This document shows, piece after piece, positions 45,601 to 58,200 of a stretch of 64,000 nucleotides of DNA. The notes below the pieces were generated by a model. It was given only the letters and a program-made list of their open reading frames with translations, was not told where the DNA came from and did no database searches. Every line of letters starts with the position of its first letter. Position 1 is the first letter of the stretch. Origin of the DNA: Scatophagus argus (Eukaryota; Chordata; Actinopteri; Scatophagidae); the NCBI RefSeq assembly GCF_020382885.2, contig NC_058515.1:11267223-11331222 (forward strand), written 5' to 3'. Position numbers and translations under genes: made by a program.

Positions 45601-48600
45601 TTCTCTCAAAGTAAAGACAGGTGACGCAAATCACATGCCTAAAGAGACAGAACAAGTAGAAGAAAAAAATAGCAGGTGCAAGGATTAAATTTCCGTGACC
45701 GTTAAAGTTTTGCGAAATCCCTATAATTAATACTCCTGTCATGATTATGACACACAGCTGACATCTCATGCCCAAATACTGCTTACACAGGTGTTGTACA
45801 GGTACTGCATAGTTATCCTCTTGCAGATGTTGAACTCGCAGTTTTAGATTAATTTACTCAAGCGTGGGGAGGAAAATGCTAAAAGCTAAAAGAAAACTAC
45901 AATAGTAGACATGAAGTATTAGGTCTGAGGTGAGCTGAAGTACTGTTCACACACTTTACACTTCAGACTGTATTACTCACAGAGGCAGAGAGCAGCCAGC
46001 ACACGCAGGCCGGTCTCTGGTGGGAAGCAGGTGGGGAACAGCGGCTGCAGGACGTAGTTGGAAAAGGTCAGCGCGATCACGGCCTGGTTGGTCGGGTAGA
46101 TCACCAGCACGGCGATCCACAGACGCAGGAACCTGAGACACAAAGAGATGGAGGGTGGCACAGTTAGAAACACATGGGAGGAACAGTAGGGTGTCAGCAG
46201 CACACACAGGTGGGGCTGAACGGGAGGAAACACATCAAAAAAGGAACATGAACGTGATATATACATCCTTCCATTTATAGATTCTATTTTTAGTTGAAAT
46301 GTCAACTCAGTTTCATTGTTCTGGTAAAAAGCAAGAACAAAAAGGCTGAGACATTTAGTGATGAAATGAATAAAACAGTTTATGGATGTACAGCACATTG
46401 AGGGCAAACAGTTTTTAATAATTTTATCATTTATATTTATCATTAAGATTTTACGGGCCAATCACTGAAGAGAAAAATACTAAAATTAAAATAAAATTGC
46501 AGCTTCGTTCACTCAGAGCTGAAGGAAAACCTTGTGGTTAGTGGTGACTGATGACTTGTACCCAGGTTTCACTTCTGTGGGTTTATGTTCAGTTGTGAGC
46601 ATCTCCCAGTGGTGTGCAATTTTTAGTCAGTGAAGTAAAGTATCTCAAACAGGATTTAGACCAAGCAGCAGTAAGCAACCTTCATTGGAGCCAGTAAAAG
46701 GCCAGTAAACTTTCCATTTGGCTGCTGGTTTAACTGAGGTGACTCATGCAACCTTTGAAAGTGACAGCTGCAGTCACGGAAGAGCATTACAATTCCACAC
46801 AGCAGAACATTACAGATGTTAGCCGATGTCAGCTTTGCTATTTTTTTTTTCTTCTAATAGTTAGCTGATTGCAGATTTTACATTTTTGTGATTTGTTTAG
46901 AGGCACTTGGTTGTCCTTTTTTTCTATTTTGAGATATTTAGAGAGAAAGTCATTTAATGCCACATTCATATCAGAAACCAAATGAACAAAAGTAGCAGGG
47001 CCATACGACACAACGTAGGCATGACAAAATCTGTTGTTACAAGAAAAGAAAGGGATCAGTCAACATGTAAGAACATATCGGCATCTCCAGACAGTAGCAG
47101 ACAGTGATGGGTGATTTTTAATAAAGGCTCAATTTCAACTTGAACTTAAAACTTAAAAGTCAGCCTTACACATAAAACGCTGAGCATGTTTAATGTGTTA
47201 GAAGCTGTCAGATACCACACTGATGGACACTGAAGCTACGCAGATTAGTACAGGGTGGGGGGTGGGGAGGGGTGAAGTAAGATGAAGGAGAGCAGGAGGG
47301 TTTAGCTGCGAGTAGCAGGAGAGACAAGGCAAGTTGGTTTTCCATGAAATTCTCTGAAAGCTTATAGAGGGATCATTACAGCTGACTGCGTTGACGGGAT
47401 TGGGTCTCACTGGAATGTGCACGTTTTAATGTAAAAATGTAGATTGGAATTGCGGGACGGTACCGTGTACAGAGACATTTCTTTGTTACTGAAAGTAACT
47501 GAAACTCTACAAAAGGTGTTTGTAGTAGCATCACAGTAGACGTAGCACCATATGGACCAGCTACAACATTCAGATGGAGCTTAATAACACTCTGAATCGG
47601 CCCTTCTTCATTGTGTATGATTTAGTTTAATTTTTGTGCCTGCAGAATTGTTGTTGCTGCCTGTCGGAAATTGCAGCAATTAAACATAATATCTCACTTT
47701 CAGATAGCTTGTTTTGTCTGACCAACAGTCCAAGGCTTAAAATGTTCAATTTACTGTCATAGAAGACCAACAAACATTGACATTTGAGAAGCTGAGCATT
47801 TGCAGTTTTGCTTTGTTTCGTTGCATTGTCAATTCCTGTTCTGTCCGGGCGTACAACTTTTACGATCTCGTCCCCTTTTCTAGGATCTCGCCTTCGCCCA
47901 GCTGCGACAGGGATAATATAAGTATTTCCGTCGATGCTGTCACTGACTTATACGCACATGCAAACACAAGCTGCGGCCTTCCACGCCCACCTATACTCAC
48001 ATAGGGATAAAAGCTAGCGGGAAAACAAAAACAAACACCCGTTGAACACAGCCCATTTGTCTTAGACGGAGGGCACAGGGAAACAGTGTGGCCCCAACAC
48101 TTCAAACCAAGCATCTGAAGTTCATTGATGTGTATTGATAGCTACTGTACAAAAGGGACAAAAAAACAATCATTGGCTGTTATGTCTGGTTGAATTCCTC
48201 TCCCAAAATACCCTGATATGTATCCTTGTGATATTTGAAAAAACAATGGTCTAATCTGTGTTTACAATCTGGGCAAAGGCACAGTGTGTGTGAAATCTAC
48301 GCTAACAAACAATATTGTTTTGCTAGGAAATTAACTTAGCGTGGTTCCCAAGCACTTACTGTAAGTGCAGACACCTTAAAGCTAACCGTGTAGGGATGAA
48401 TGGGTAGGAAGAAGGTGGTGGGACTGAACTGGTTGACTAAGATGGAAAAAACACAGCAGTCTGACATTTGAGACTCTGTTATTCACTTTGTGAAACTGCT
48501 TTGTGACTCTGTGTTTAAACTTAAGGTGGGTCTGTATTTGCATAATGTGGGTTTAATATTCCCTTAACTTCTGTTCTTGACTTCTAGCAAGAAAAGAAAA

Positions 48601-51600
48601 AAATGTCTGACCTACATCGATGGGCTCATCCAGGCTCATGAACAGACATCATCTAGACATGTTGGTATGCTCACCTAAATCCATGTCAAATTAGTTTTAA
48701 TTATTTGGGGGGCCCCTTCTTCTAGACATCTGGGTCATATATATTATAGATGGTGCCTTGACGGTTTATCAAACCATAGTGACCTGAGAGTCTGCACACA
48801 CAAGTGAGAAGTTTGACATAGATAAGTCCACCATTTGCAAAATTAACATAACATTTCTTTATTATGAAAATGTCTGTCATTGGTGAACAAAATGATAAAT
48901 TGAGGCATTTTTTCCACCTGAATAAATAAAAAAAAAAATTAGAAATAAATACCCAAGCCTAAAACTCTAAGAAAAACATTTTTGCAATGAAGACAAACCC
49001 TGCGGTTGAAATTTCAATCAAAGAAAAATCCCATCTTACTGCAGTAACCTCATACCTTTCCTGCACATTGCGCATACTGAGTTTAACCTCCTCTTCCTTC
49101 AAAACCACTTTCATAATGTCAGTCTCCTTTGATGAATCATACTCAGTGACTCAAATCACACAGTTATTGGCTGCTCTCTGCAGTTACACTATATAGACAA
49201 AGTTATCAATCCATCCTGTTTTTCAGGGGTTGGGCTCTTACTGCTTCAGCATACCAAGACATTTTGGACAGTTTGTTGAAGGCCCTTTTCTATTCCAGCA
49301 TGACTGTGCACCAGTGCACAAAGCAAAGCTCCATAAAGACATGGTTGGATGCATTTGGTGTGGAAGAACTTGACTGGTCCACACAGAGTCCTGACCTCAA
49401 CCCCATCCAACACCTTTGGGATGAACTGGAACACAACTCACAGATGCTCTACTACAAATCTAAATCTAAGCCTTTCCAGAAGACTGGAAGCTGTTATAGC
49501 TGCAAAGCTGTGTGGGTATTTAGAATGTGATGCCATTGAGGTCCCTTTTGGTGTGATGCTCAGGTGCCCTCATACTTTTGTCTGTATAGGGTATATGAAA
49601 ATTCATTAGATGACTGAATGTCTTCATGAATGTCTCATGCTCACTCACCCAGCCAGTCCTCCGAAGATGTCTTTAACGTAGGAGTAGTCCCCCCCTGACT
49701 TGGGGATGGTGACGCCCAGCTCAGCGTAGCACAGCGCTCCAATGGCCGTGATGATGCCCGTGATAATCCAGACAATCAGGGCCACACCCACCGAGTTGGC
49801 ATTTTCCATCACTCCCTTTGGACTGACGAAGATACCTGAGCCTATAATGTTACCTGATGGAGGCACGAGGGAGATAAGAGAGGAGGAGTCAGGTTTCAGA
49901 CTGAAAAGGAGATTCCTGGCAGCATTGTTTTGAGAAGCTGAAGAGTTTACATGTGTTTGTACTTATTTGTGTGAAAATGAAAATCAATTTGTAGACTCCT
50001 TCCCTTGTCGTACTTTATGTGTGTTTAGTGCAGACAGACAAGGTGAGCAGGACGAAGAATGTGGTCATGAGTCGAGAGTGAAAAAAAATTACAAAACTGC
50101 AAAGAAGGGGGAACTTGTAATCTGCTGACTGAGAGTGCAAAGAGGGAGGAGGTATGAGATGTAGATGCAGATGGGGGAGAGAATAATACCCTGACAGGTT
50201 CAATGAGCATCAGGGTGCCAGGCAGTTTACACAGGAGCTGAAAGATGGAGGGACGGACGACCGGGGTCTGGTCGTCTGACGATCCTCCAACAAAGCTGAG
50301 GTTGGAGGTCAGTGGCCTCCAATCAGATACGGCTGACTGGTTTACTGGTTTGACTGTGTTTGAACCCAGCAGCCAATAAACGAAAAAAAGGCGTCAGGGT
50401 CAAAGGTTTTGACTGGATGATAGGCTGAATGGCATTTTACAGTGCAAAAGTCAAAGGTATGAATGATCATGTCACACTGCTGTACCTGCCAGTGGACTGC
50501 AATTCAGCTGGGTGCTTAAGAAGTGGCCATCGATTCATTTTACATGAGAAAATTTTAACAGATGCAGCCTCTCAAATGGCAGATTTACTGCTTTCACAGT
50601 TTTTATATCCTTGCTACTTTAACGTCTTTAGGTTTTGAGCTATTGGACAGAAAACTCAGATGATAATTAAGCAGTCAAGCCCCAAAAAGGCCACGAAAGC
50701 AAGAGGTCAAAATATAAAAGATAATAATCAAGAAATAATGAAACATCCACTCATTTGAGGATATGTTGCAGGAGAGGACAGACGCTCACTTATGTAACTC
50801 CAGTTGCAGGTTAAAGGTAACTAAAGATGACAAACAACCCACCGCACCCCTGCATCTTTATGACAGCTGAGGTCTCCTGCGCCTGACCTTTAACATCTTG
50901 CAGCCTTGCCCTGACTCAGCACTTTGCCCTGCTGCCTACTCCTTCTGCAACTTAAAAGTTTTGGGCAACTTTGCAGAGGCCAATAAAGAATTTACAGCAG
51001 TGAGTAAATGTGCACGCTTGCAAGTTGTACGTTCGTGTCACATGCATCCATTGCATCACGTGTGTCTGTGAGACATGCTGACTAACGCGGAATCTCTTCA
51101 GGTTTCCTGTTCTTGTGGTCGTTTTTCAATCCTTTTGTCTCAAACCAGGCCAGGAGGGAGCAGGAAAAACAACACGATGTCTTTCTCTCGACCCTGATCT
51201 AAGTCCATCTGTGCATTCGAATCAACTTTAAGACAGAGTGGATAAAAAGTCCGAACTGTTGTTTCTCACATCTCTGTCATATTTCCGCACCAAATCTTAC
51301 TGTTGTAACAAACCTCTGCAGGCCTCTCCCTCTTTTAACACAGGATTTTGATGTCCCCTTTTGTTGTTGGATTGTTATTTCATAAAGGAAGAGGCTTGGT
51401 CTCAGATATGCTCTGTGAGCACTTTTCTGTTCCTCTTGGACTTTGTTTGAAGTCTCCTGACACCAACCAACTGAGGCTCCACTTCAGACTCATCAGGATT
51501 TATTTATGTATGGTATTATTATTATTATTATTTTATTATGAGGTTCTTTGAAGATCTCATTTAGTTTCTGGTATCTTTTGTATAATTTGTATTAGAAATT

Positions 51601-54600
51601 TCAGTCATGACTTTATGGCACATTTTGTGCAACAAGCATTTTCATTTGGAGTTTAATCTGCCTGTTTTTTTTCTCAATAAGCCGGTTAGTTGTTTGATCT
51701 ATAAAATGTCAGAAAATAATGAAAAACACTTGCTACTATCATCTAAAGGCATATTCTTCATATGTTTTGTTTTGTCCAACCAACAGGCCAAAATGCAAAA
51801 ATTCAAAATCAATTTCCTGTCACTTAAGAAAAGAAAGAAAATGAGCAAATAAATGAAGCTGGAAAGATAAATGATTATATGATGAAATATTTTTCTATTT
51901 TTCTTTGCATTGCATAATTGATTAATCAATTAATTGTTTTTCCACCTGTCTTTGACAGGATGCTATGGATGACGATTTTGATGACACTTTCTTGGTTAAA
52001 CACGAGGTAAGTCAAAACATTAAATTAAATTACAGACAAGCTTGTGTGGTTAGATTTTACTTTTTGCACTAAGTGATTAGTGGCAGCAGATGCTTTAAAT
52101 CCAAACGTGCACACATCACACCTGAGAGACAGAACCAATGGGAGAGCTGTTAACTGTTTTGAGCCTCCGTGACATATGACTGAATGCCACCAGCAACAGC
52201 AGACTGAACATTTAACAAATGTGTTTGTGTCTGTTTGTGCAGCATTACATTATAGCACTAATCTTTAGCCTTTATAAAGCCCCGTAGGATTAGCTCTTAC
52301 ATTTCCTCCTAGTGTTAAAACCCTGTTCAGGCAGCCGCCAAGCTGAGGCAACCTGCTGCTTGACCCTCAGCCAGACCCTTCTGCCCCGTGTGCTTGTGTA
52401 CATGCCTGCATAAATTACTGTTGTACCAAAGTCATTTACAATGCTGAAACAGTTTACAAGAGACAACCTATATGAATGCTTAAAAGAGTAAGAAGAGGAA
52501 AGGAGGAGTTCGATGTCATCGTTTATATCCGCCAGCTAATCGTGTAATGTATTTAAGAAGCTACTGTGACGGGATAAAACTGAGTACAGCGTTTAATCAA
52601 AGTGAATTTGAGCCTATGCAACAATTCATTTACCAAACACATAATGGAGTCCAGCTCAGACTCGGCTAAGCCAGGCAAGCTAATAAAACAGCATTATCAG
52701 GGTGGGGCCGTCTTCCAAGTGACCAAAAGTTCACTTCTAATCCCGGTTCCTGGCTTTACACGTTTCTGGACTCTTTGTGTGTGTGTGTGTGCGTCTGATA
52801 AATGCCTGTACTGTACAATAGGCCATAAAACTGTTTGATGTCCTCATGTGCTCAGCCCCCTTTTTCATGGAAACCCAGCGGGGAATGTTCACATTGAGAA
52901 AGGATCAGACGAGTCACCTGAGCTCACGCCTCTCTCGCACATGACAATGTGAGCACGAGCAAGCATGAATGAGTGACTTGGTCAAGGACGAAAAGCCCCA
53001 GTCGAGAACAGTCTAGTGACTACGAGCTGCTTAACCCAACCCGTTTCTTAACAGTCAGCCGATGAATGGAGAGCAATAGATAAAAGATTAGCTAGATATT
53101 GCTGCATAGTTAGGGTGGGGCTGCAGAGAGGAATTTTATAGATCCTTGTCGATATTTGTCAGCCACCTCAGAACTTGATTGTTGTCCTGGAAAGGTGCAT
53201 GAAAACAGTATTTCATCAATAAATCTTCTTGTAAGCTTCTGCTGTCCTGCGTTTCCAGTGAAACCTCAAGGATTTACGGTGGGAGTTGCAAAGTGAGAAA
53301 GAACAAGGCCTTCCCCAAAACACCTTACTGCCATGGCTGCTCTTCATCTCTCCCTGTTTTCTCTCATTTTCTCCCAGCTTCTTGGCTGTCGTCTCTCTTG
53401 AGAATTTCCCTGTGTGCACACTCACTTCTTTTCCTCCCGTTACCGTGGAAACACATGAATGAATGAATGAGTCACCTCTGCACCCTTCTCTTCATCCTGT
53501 CAAGGTCAGTGCTAAGACCACACACTCTCGCCGGACCCATCAGAGGACCATATTTCACCCCCCGTGTTCGTATTGATCGATCTGTCGTCTGATGGTTTTA
53601 ATGTCCACTTGTTTGTTGTCTGTACTGAATGAAGATCGCCGCTCTGGCCACCTCTGATTGGCTTCTGTACAGGCCTGTTTCTGCATTTGCACTTCTGACC
53701 CACTAGGAGTGTGTGTCCGTATCTGCAGAGAACCTGTCTTCAGCCTGCAATTTCTTCTTTTCTTAATATTATTGAAAATTACCCTGAAGAAAGAATTGGA
53801 TCCTCACTGAGTCTCATTTCCATGTCTCAAATACCAACATTTTGGGTTAGTGGTGATTTGACATCCAGCGAATGACTCAACAATCTCTGTCTCTGGGTTT
53901 TGGCCTGCTGGTCGGATGAAGTAATTGGCATATGAAACGATAATTAAAATAACTGAAGACATGTTTCTTCTTGGCCACTCCTGTTAGACCTGTTTTATAT
54001 CTGTTGTGTGCATGTGCAAATAACTTGAACTTTAATCTCATGTAAGCTCATACATGTAAGTAACCACTGAATCTAATCAGCATTCTAAGTGTACTATTAG
54101 TGATACAGGCCAGGTGAAGCCAGTTTTATATTAGTGCTGAGCTAATGAATGTGCTTTACTTTGTCAGTCAGTCATAATACCTGCTATTATCAGAATGTGA
54201 ACAGCATTGACACGTTATTCTACCATAAAAAAGGGTGGATGAAAGGAGTTTCCCACGTGTCTGGCTGCATGATGCAATAAAAGGGTTACTCCAGCATTAG
54301 CACAACTGCTTTAGATCTAGTCAAAGAAAGGTCTCCCAGACTCCAGAGGGCTCGCTCCAGCTCTCAGTCTTGCCCTCTGAGGTCTTTCAAAGGTATCAAA
54401 ACATGTTCTTATCTAGAGCCTCTTTAACATGTTATGACAAATACAAGAACTGCAGGGTCCAATTTATCTGTGAGTGTCTGCATGCCTACACATTGCTCTG
54501 AATGGGCTAATCCTCTGCACCAGAGAGGAGTGAGGGTGATGACATCATCATCATCATCTAATTTCCCATCGGGGATAAATAAAGTCATCTGTCTATCTGT

Positions 54601-55256
54601 TTATCTATCATCATCATCATCGTCGTCATCACTGCCGGGGCTATAATGAAATGATGAAAGTTTCATTGATTAATGGCTGCAGATTAGGGGCTGAAGGCTT
54701 GAGGACTGAGGGATCTGGCACAGAGTTACTGTTACAGACTGTTACAGCGTGCACCCTTAGTAGTTTAAGCTTTTAAGAGACTCAGTGTGTAATTTATCTA
54801 AAAGCCGCGCTTGATGTATATTTAGAAAAGTAAGCATAATTTTAATTATATCACGGACTCTGCCCTAAAGCACCCCTGTCTTATCGCGATCATAAACTTT
54901 ATGTTCCTCATTGAATGGTGGAATCTGATCCCAGTGCAGTTTTTACAGCCGGCTGAGGACTGATCACAGTGACTTACACACCGACACACACACTCCTGCT
55001 TTTTAATCTTCTCGCTCTACACTCTTCGGACGGCTGCACTGAACAGAGGGACAACTGAGTTGTTGCGAGTTGAACTGGTTGAACTGGTTGTCTCGGGTAT
55101 AAATGACACAAGTGTAACACACTTACCAACAATAATACCGCAGGCGCTCACAAGTCCGATTTCTTTCTTGAGCGCAACTCCGCCTCCTGACTCCTCGGCG
55201 GCAGCATCCTTGCCGGAGCCCGACGTGCTGCTCCTCTGCCTTGGACCGTCCGTCAT
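36681..55256 (-). CDS. slc7a8: L-type amino-acid transporter LAT2 (SLC7A8)
   Basis: Coding exons are 55127-55256, 49649-49853, 45981-46132, 40548-40673, 39573-39726, 39046-39169, 38740-38843, 38446-38542, 38125-38274, 37447-37624 and 36681-36832: 523 residues (human 535). LAT2 is the light chain of a heterodimer with SLC3A2/4F2hc and exchanges neutral amino acids across the plasma membrane; it also moves thyroid hormone. The start of the fold is [21 protein letters not shown], then the TM1 substrate-binding segment [13 protein letters not shown]. Cys147 in [12 protein letters not shown] is the expected disulfide partner of 4F2hc (human Cys154). [16 protein letters not shown] (TM6), [22 protein letters not shown] and [11 protein letters not shown] are present. 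Twelve membrane spans are expected. LAT2 is favoured over LAT1 by overall similarity and the 14q neighbours. Introns 1-3 are long (5.3, 3.5 and 5.3 kb). Confidence 0.95.
37132..37389. mobile_element. Non-autonomous TIR element (MITE-like)
   Basis: The left end reads TTAGCTTAGCTTAGCATA and the right end GAGCTAAGCTAAGCTA, an inverted pair about 250 bases apart. The interior (GACCGGAAGCAGGGGCAAAC, CAGCTAGC, GAGCTCTAGAGCTGG) resembles an abundant percomorph repeat I know from memory, with no coding capacity. It lies in slc7a8 intron 10, about 57 bases from the exon 10 donor. The superfamily is not clear to me. Confidence 0.65.
40069..40084. repeat. Poly(C) tract
   Basis: A run of about 16 C in slc7a8 intron 4, G on the transcribed sense strand. 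The open frame with a poly-proline across it is an artefact. Confidence 0.85.
42893..42919. repeat. (AAC)n microsatellite
   Basis: About nine AAC units in slc7a8 intron 3. Confidence 0.9.
43950..44125. repeat. Common fish interspersed repeat (LINE/SINE-type)
   Basis: The words CACTCACACCTAGGGAAAAT, CCAATTAACCTAATGTGCAT, GGAGTACCCGGAAAAAACCC and GAACATGCAAACTCC are the hallmark of a very abundant teleost repeat, usually found next to the CATCCATCCATTTTCTATACCGCTTATCC end seen at 24328-24376. The two pieces therefore probably come from related elements. It is truncated at both ends and non-coding. Confidence 0.75.
44170..44220. repeat. LINE-type 3' tail fragment
   Basis: AGAATTCCTTTATTTATCCC followed by TGAAGGGAAATTC matches the conserved CTTTATTGATCCCCGAGGGGAAATTC-like end of fish Rex1/L2-type LINEs. 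No coding part remains. Confidence 0.5.
45261..45365. mobile_element. Partial TIR element (same type as 37132-37389)
   Basis: TTAGCTTAGCTTAGCAGGAA, CACGGGGAAACAGGTAGCCT and GGCTCAGTCCAAAGGTGACA match the left half of the fish TIR element described at 37132-37389. The matching right end was not found, so it is a fragment in slc7a8 intron 3. Confidence 0.55.
47253..47272 (+). other. Candidate G-quadruplex
   Basis: Four G runs (3, 6, 4 and 4) are separated by single bases T, T and A. One-base loops are typical of very stable parallel quadruplexes. It is on the template strand for slc7a8. Confidence 0.6.
49187..49591 (+). mobile_element. Tc1/mariner transposon relic, internally deleted
   Basis: The left end CACTATATAGACAAAG and right end CTTTTGTCTGTATAGG form imperfect terminal inverted repeats, each flanked by TA, the Tc1/mariner target. 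The plus strand encodes transposase pieces: [11 protein letters not shown]-like text, then [14 protein letters not shown] and [18 protein letters not shown], the region around the last two catalytic acids. At about 405 bases it keeps only the C-terminal third of a roughly 1.5-kb element, and frames are disrupted. It lies 58 bases from slc7a8 exon 2. Confidence 0.85.
49854..55126 (-). other. slc7a8: slc7a8 intron 1
   Basis: This 5.3-kb intron contains an (ATT)n run near 51513-51531 and LINE-tail/trinucleotide repeats at 54540-54630. It may hold enhancers for slc7a8 but none can be named from sequence. No other gene was recognised. Confidence 0.65.
54540..54630. repeat. LINE-type 3' tail with ATC and CTAT simple repeats
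   Basis: AATTTCCCATCGGGGATAAA followed by TAAAG and TCTATCTGTTTATCTATC is the reverse form of the fish LINE end seen at 44170-44220, here with its tandem tetranucleotide tail. (TCA)n runs flank it on both sides. Confidence 0.6.
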
Positions 55257-58200
55257 GTTGATGGCTGGACTTTAGCTTTCTTTGGGGAGGGCTTTGTGAT
55301 TTAATCTTCTTGTTCACTTCGCAGCACCTGATGTCTGCGCTTGTCTCGCCTTCAGCTTTGTGCGTAAAAATCAGGTTTGCCGAAACGTACTGCACTTAAC
55401 TGATGAGGAAATTTGATTGTTGTTGCGCTGTCAGAACCGCACGGCAATGACCGTTTATCAAAAATTAGTTAAAAAATCTTAGCAAAAAAAATATATAATA
55501 AATAAAAATAAGTGCAGGGGTCCACTGACAGCCAAATTGTCTCTTGTACTGGTGCCTGCCGATGTCACAGGTGGTGCTCCAGGTCACAGTCTAAACCCAC
55601 GTCAAGTCCGGTTATCGAGCGATAAGCGCATTTTCCAGTGACGTTCCCCAAAAAGCAACAACTTCGCCCTTCACTTTGCCTCTGACGTGAGAAAACAACA
55701 ACAAGAACGCCTAAAAAGAACAACATAAAGCTCTCACTGTTTCCCTGGTCCAGGTGTGAGCTGAAGAGACAAAAGCATCCTCTCTGCGCGCAACCACAAG
55801 CTGCTCCGGGGGCGACGAACAAGATGAAAAATCAAGGAAAGTCGTTCAGGTCGGCCTCACACACATGCGATTTGTGTTTAGCTTGTGCATTTGAGTAAAT
55901 ATACATGGTGCCCTTCATACGAGTACAGTAGCGCCGCCCCCTTTCCCTGCGCCCCCCTACACACACACACACCTACTCCGACGCTGAGCTTGTTTTTCGC
56001 CTCTTAGCTTCTCCAGGACCCTCCCACCCCTCCTCCCCTCCTCCCCTCCGACCATCAGCTGTGCCTCCAAATTCACTCCTGCGCTCCCGTGGCGAAAGAC
56101 AGAAGTCACCTTTGGGTTCCACCATCCTAACCTCATCTGTGTCTTCATCTAACTATCACCGTCGGTTTCTTTAATTTTTAAACCCTCACGCGTCGCCCCT
56201 TTGAGTCACACTTGTTATTCAAGATGCAGCAGAAGGCAGTCTAAATTTAGCCGTCTTGCTGAGATGTGGCTCCTGCTGGTGTGTTTCCATCCTGCAGGCT
56301 ATTGCATACAAGATGAAAAAGAAACAAAACAGCCACTCTCATCCCAACCCACTGCACAAATAAAGATTCATTTTTTAACCACTCAGTCTGTTAACGTGGC
56401 TTAATACTCAACATTGTCTGCAGGTAAATATTTGCTCCCTGCAGGATGCTCCTTCATTGTCCTGCAGAGATGCATGCAGGTGTTTCTTGCACCCTCTGCC
56501 CATGCTGTGCAAACTGAACCCTCCTATCTGCTGGTTGCAGTCAGAGATGACTGACTGTTGCAGTAGGATCTGCTGGCTGAAACAAAACCCCTGTGACCCC
56601 CCTTCGCTAGTTCAAGTTAAATTAAGAAAAAATTAAGATATGTCTGGCACATTATTTCCTCACTCTGAAAGGGACAACTTCATGATGAGTATTTACTTTT
56701 TTGTGTGTGTTGCAGTCCGTATATAAAATTTCACACATTTTTATTTTATTTTTTGCAGGCTTTTTGTTTGGTTTTAGAATGATAAAGCCAACTGTATCAA
56801 CTCTTGGAATAATAACTCTTACTACAGGAAAAATGACTTTTTTTGCTGTTATAATACTGTGGTGTATTTATAAAAAATGTCATTTTGTGTGTGGAGGTCT
56901 GGCGTGCTGGTCTTTGCTCCAGAGCATTCAGCTGAAGGGCCTTGAATCTGAGTCTTTCAGTTAATGTCCAACACATTCTGCTTTATTAGCATCTCTTGTG
57001 ATTTGACAGGAAAACCCTCACCTGGGAGACCCTGGAGTTTCCCGAATAACTGATGACTCATGATAGTCGGCGCAGAACAAAAGGCGAGAGTTACATAACC
57101 GCGGCTACTAATCTCAAAACTGAGCAAGTCTGTGTTGTGCTTTGCTGAGAGGACAGAACAACAAGGTCACCTGAACCAACTCAACAGGCTCTGAATGTAG
57201 CCCACATACCTCATTCAGTGCAGAGTCAAGCCGCAGATCTGCCCCCTCTCACCCAGGTTCTTGTCTTTCACTGTGAAAAATGTAAGTCATCTGAAGAGTT
57301 TGCTCACGTTGTGTAAAAATGACTCTAAATGTACCCAGCCAGTGAAGCAGGAAGAGGTACACACTGCGGTGATGTTGCTCACTCACAGTACACATGCTGG
57401 GCCATTAGGAAACAGGTCAGTATGTCAGTTTGTTGACATTTTGCCACTGTGCCACATTTATTTGGAGGGCTTTTTAGGAGGTCAGCAAGTGCAGCCTGGT
57501 TTTATTAATGTGGTTGATGTGAGGATCTGTAAAAGCTTCCTCCTATTGTGGGATGGCCACTAAAACCACTTAGCAATATTAAGCCACATTTAAAAACGCT
57601 ATCTGAGCTGTATCTACTTGATGATTCAACTCCAGTGCTCAGAGATTTTATTTTAGGATATTATCTTTGTTGTGAATACCTTTCTGGCATCTAAAATCAC
57701 TTCTCAGTCAAACTGCTCACACTATATAGAAATGCAACCAAGGATGAAGGCTAAAAGGAAATTCTTCTTTATATCAGGGTGTCAAAAAGAAAAAAAGGTT
57801 GGGACACGCTGCATTAAATCAAGGTTACATACTGAGCTGTTGGTTCCGGGTTTAGACCACTGTTTCAGTTTCAGACAGGACGAGCTTCTTCAAAGTCCAT
57901 AGGACGTGCAATGAAAATGACTTTTCACATTTAAATTTCACATTAAACTTATTTTAAAGATGTAATGTGCTTGAGCCTCAGATATCCTGCGTCTGGCTTT
58001 TCAGTTGAGGCTTTTTGATGTTTCAGGGGTTTTGTAAACCCCATCAGTTCACACTGACTGATTCATCAAATCACGATTGCATGAAATATTTTACTATTTG
58101 TTTACATTCAGATATTACAAAAAAGGGAAAATGCACATTGTCTTTTGATTTGACATCAGGAAATTCTCCACTGATCAATAAGCCTGTAGGAAGGCTTTAT

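Larger units (their letters stand above)
40674..45980 (-). other. slc7a8: slc7a8 intron 3
   Basis: This 5.3-kb intron holds an (AAC)n repeat at 42893-42919, an interspersed fish repeat at 43950-44125, a LINE-type 3' tail at 44170-44220 and a partial TIR element at 45261-45365. No exon of another gene was recognised in it on either strand. Confidence 0.7.
46133..49648 (-). other. slc7a8: slc7a8 intron 2
   Basis: This 3.5-kb intron holds a G-quadruplex candidate at 47253-47272 and a Tc1 relic at 49187-49591. No other gene was recognised; short open frames have no domains. Confidence 0.7.

Noticed and set aside
36681-55256. slc7a5 (LAT1) instead of slc7a8
   Set aside because: The N-terminus [33 protein letters not shown] and [17 protein letters not shown] match LAT2 better, and the neighbours are 14q genes.
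57261-57563. 100-residue plus-strand frame in the right-hand region
   Set aside because: It has no domain, no splice context and no support beyond chance length.
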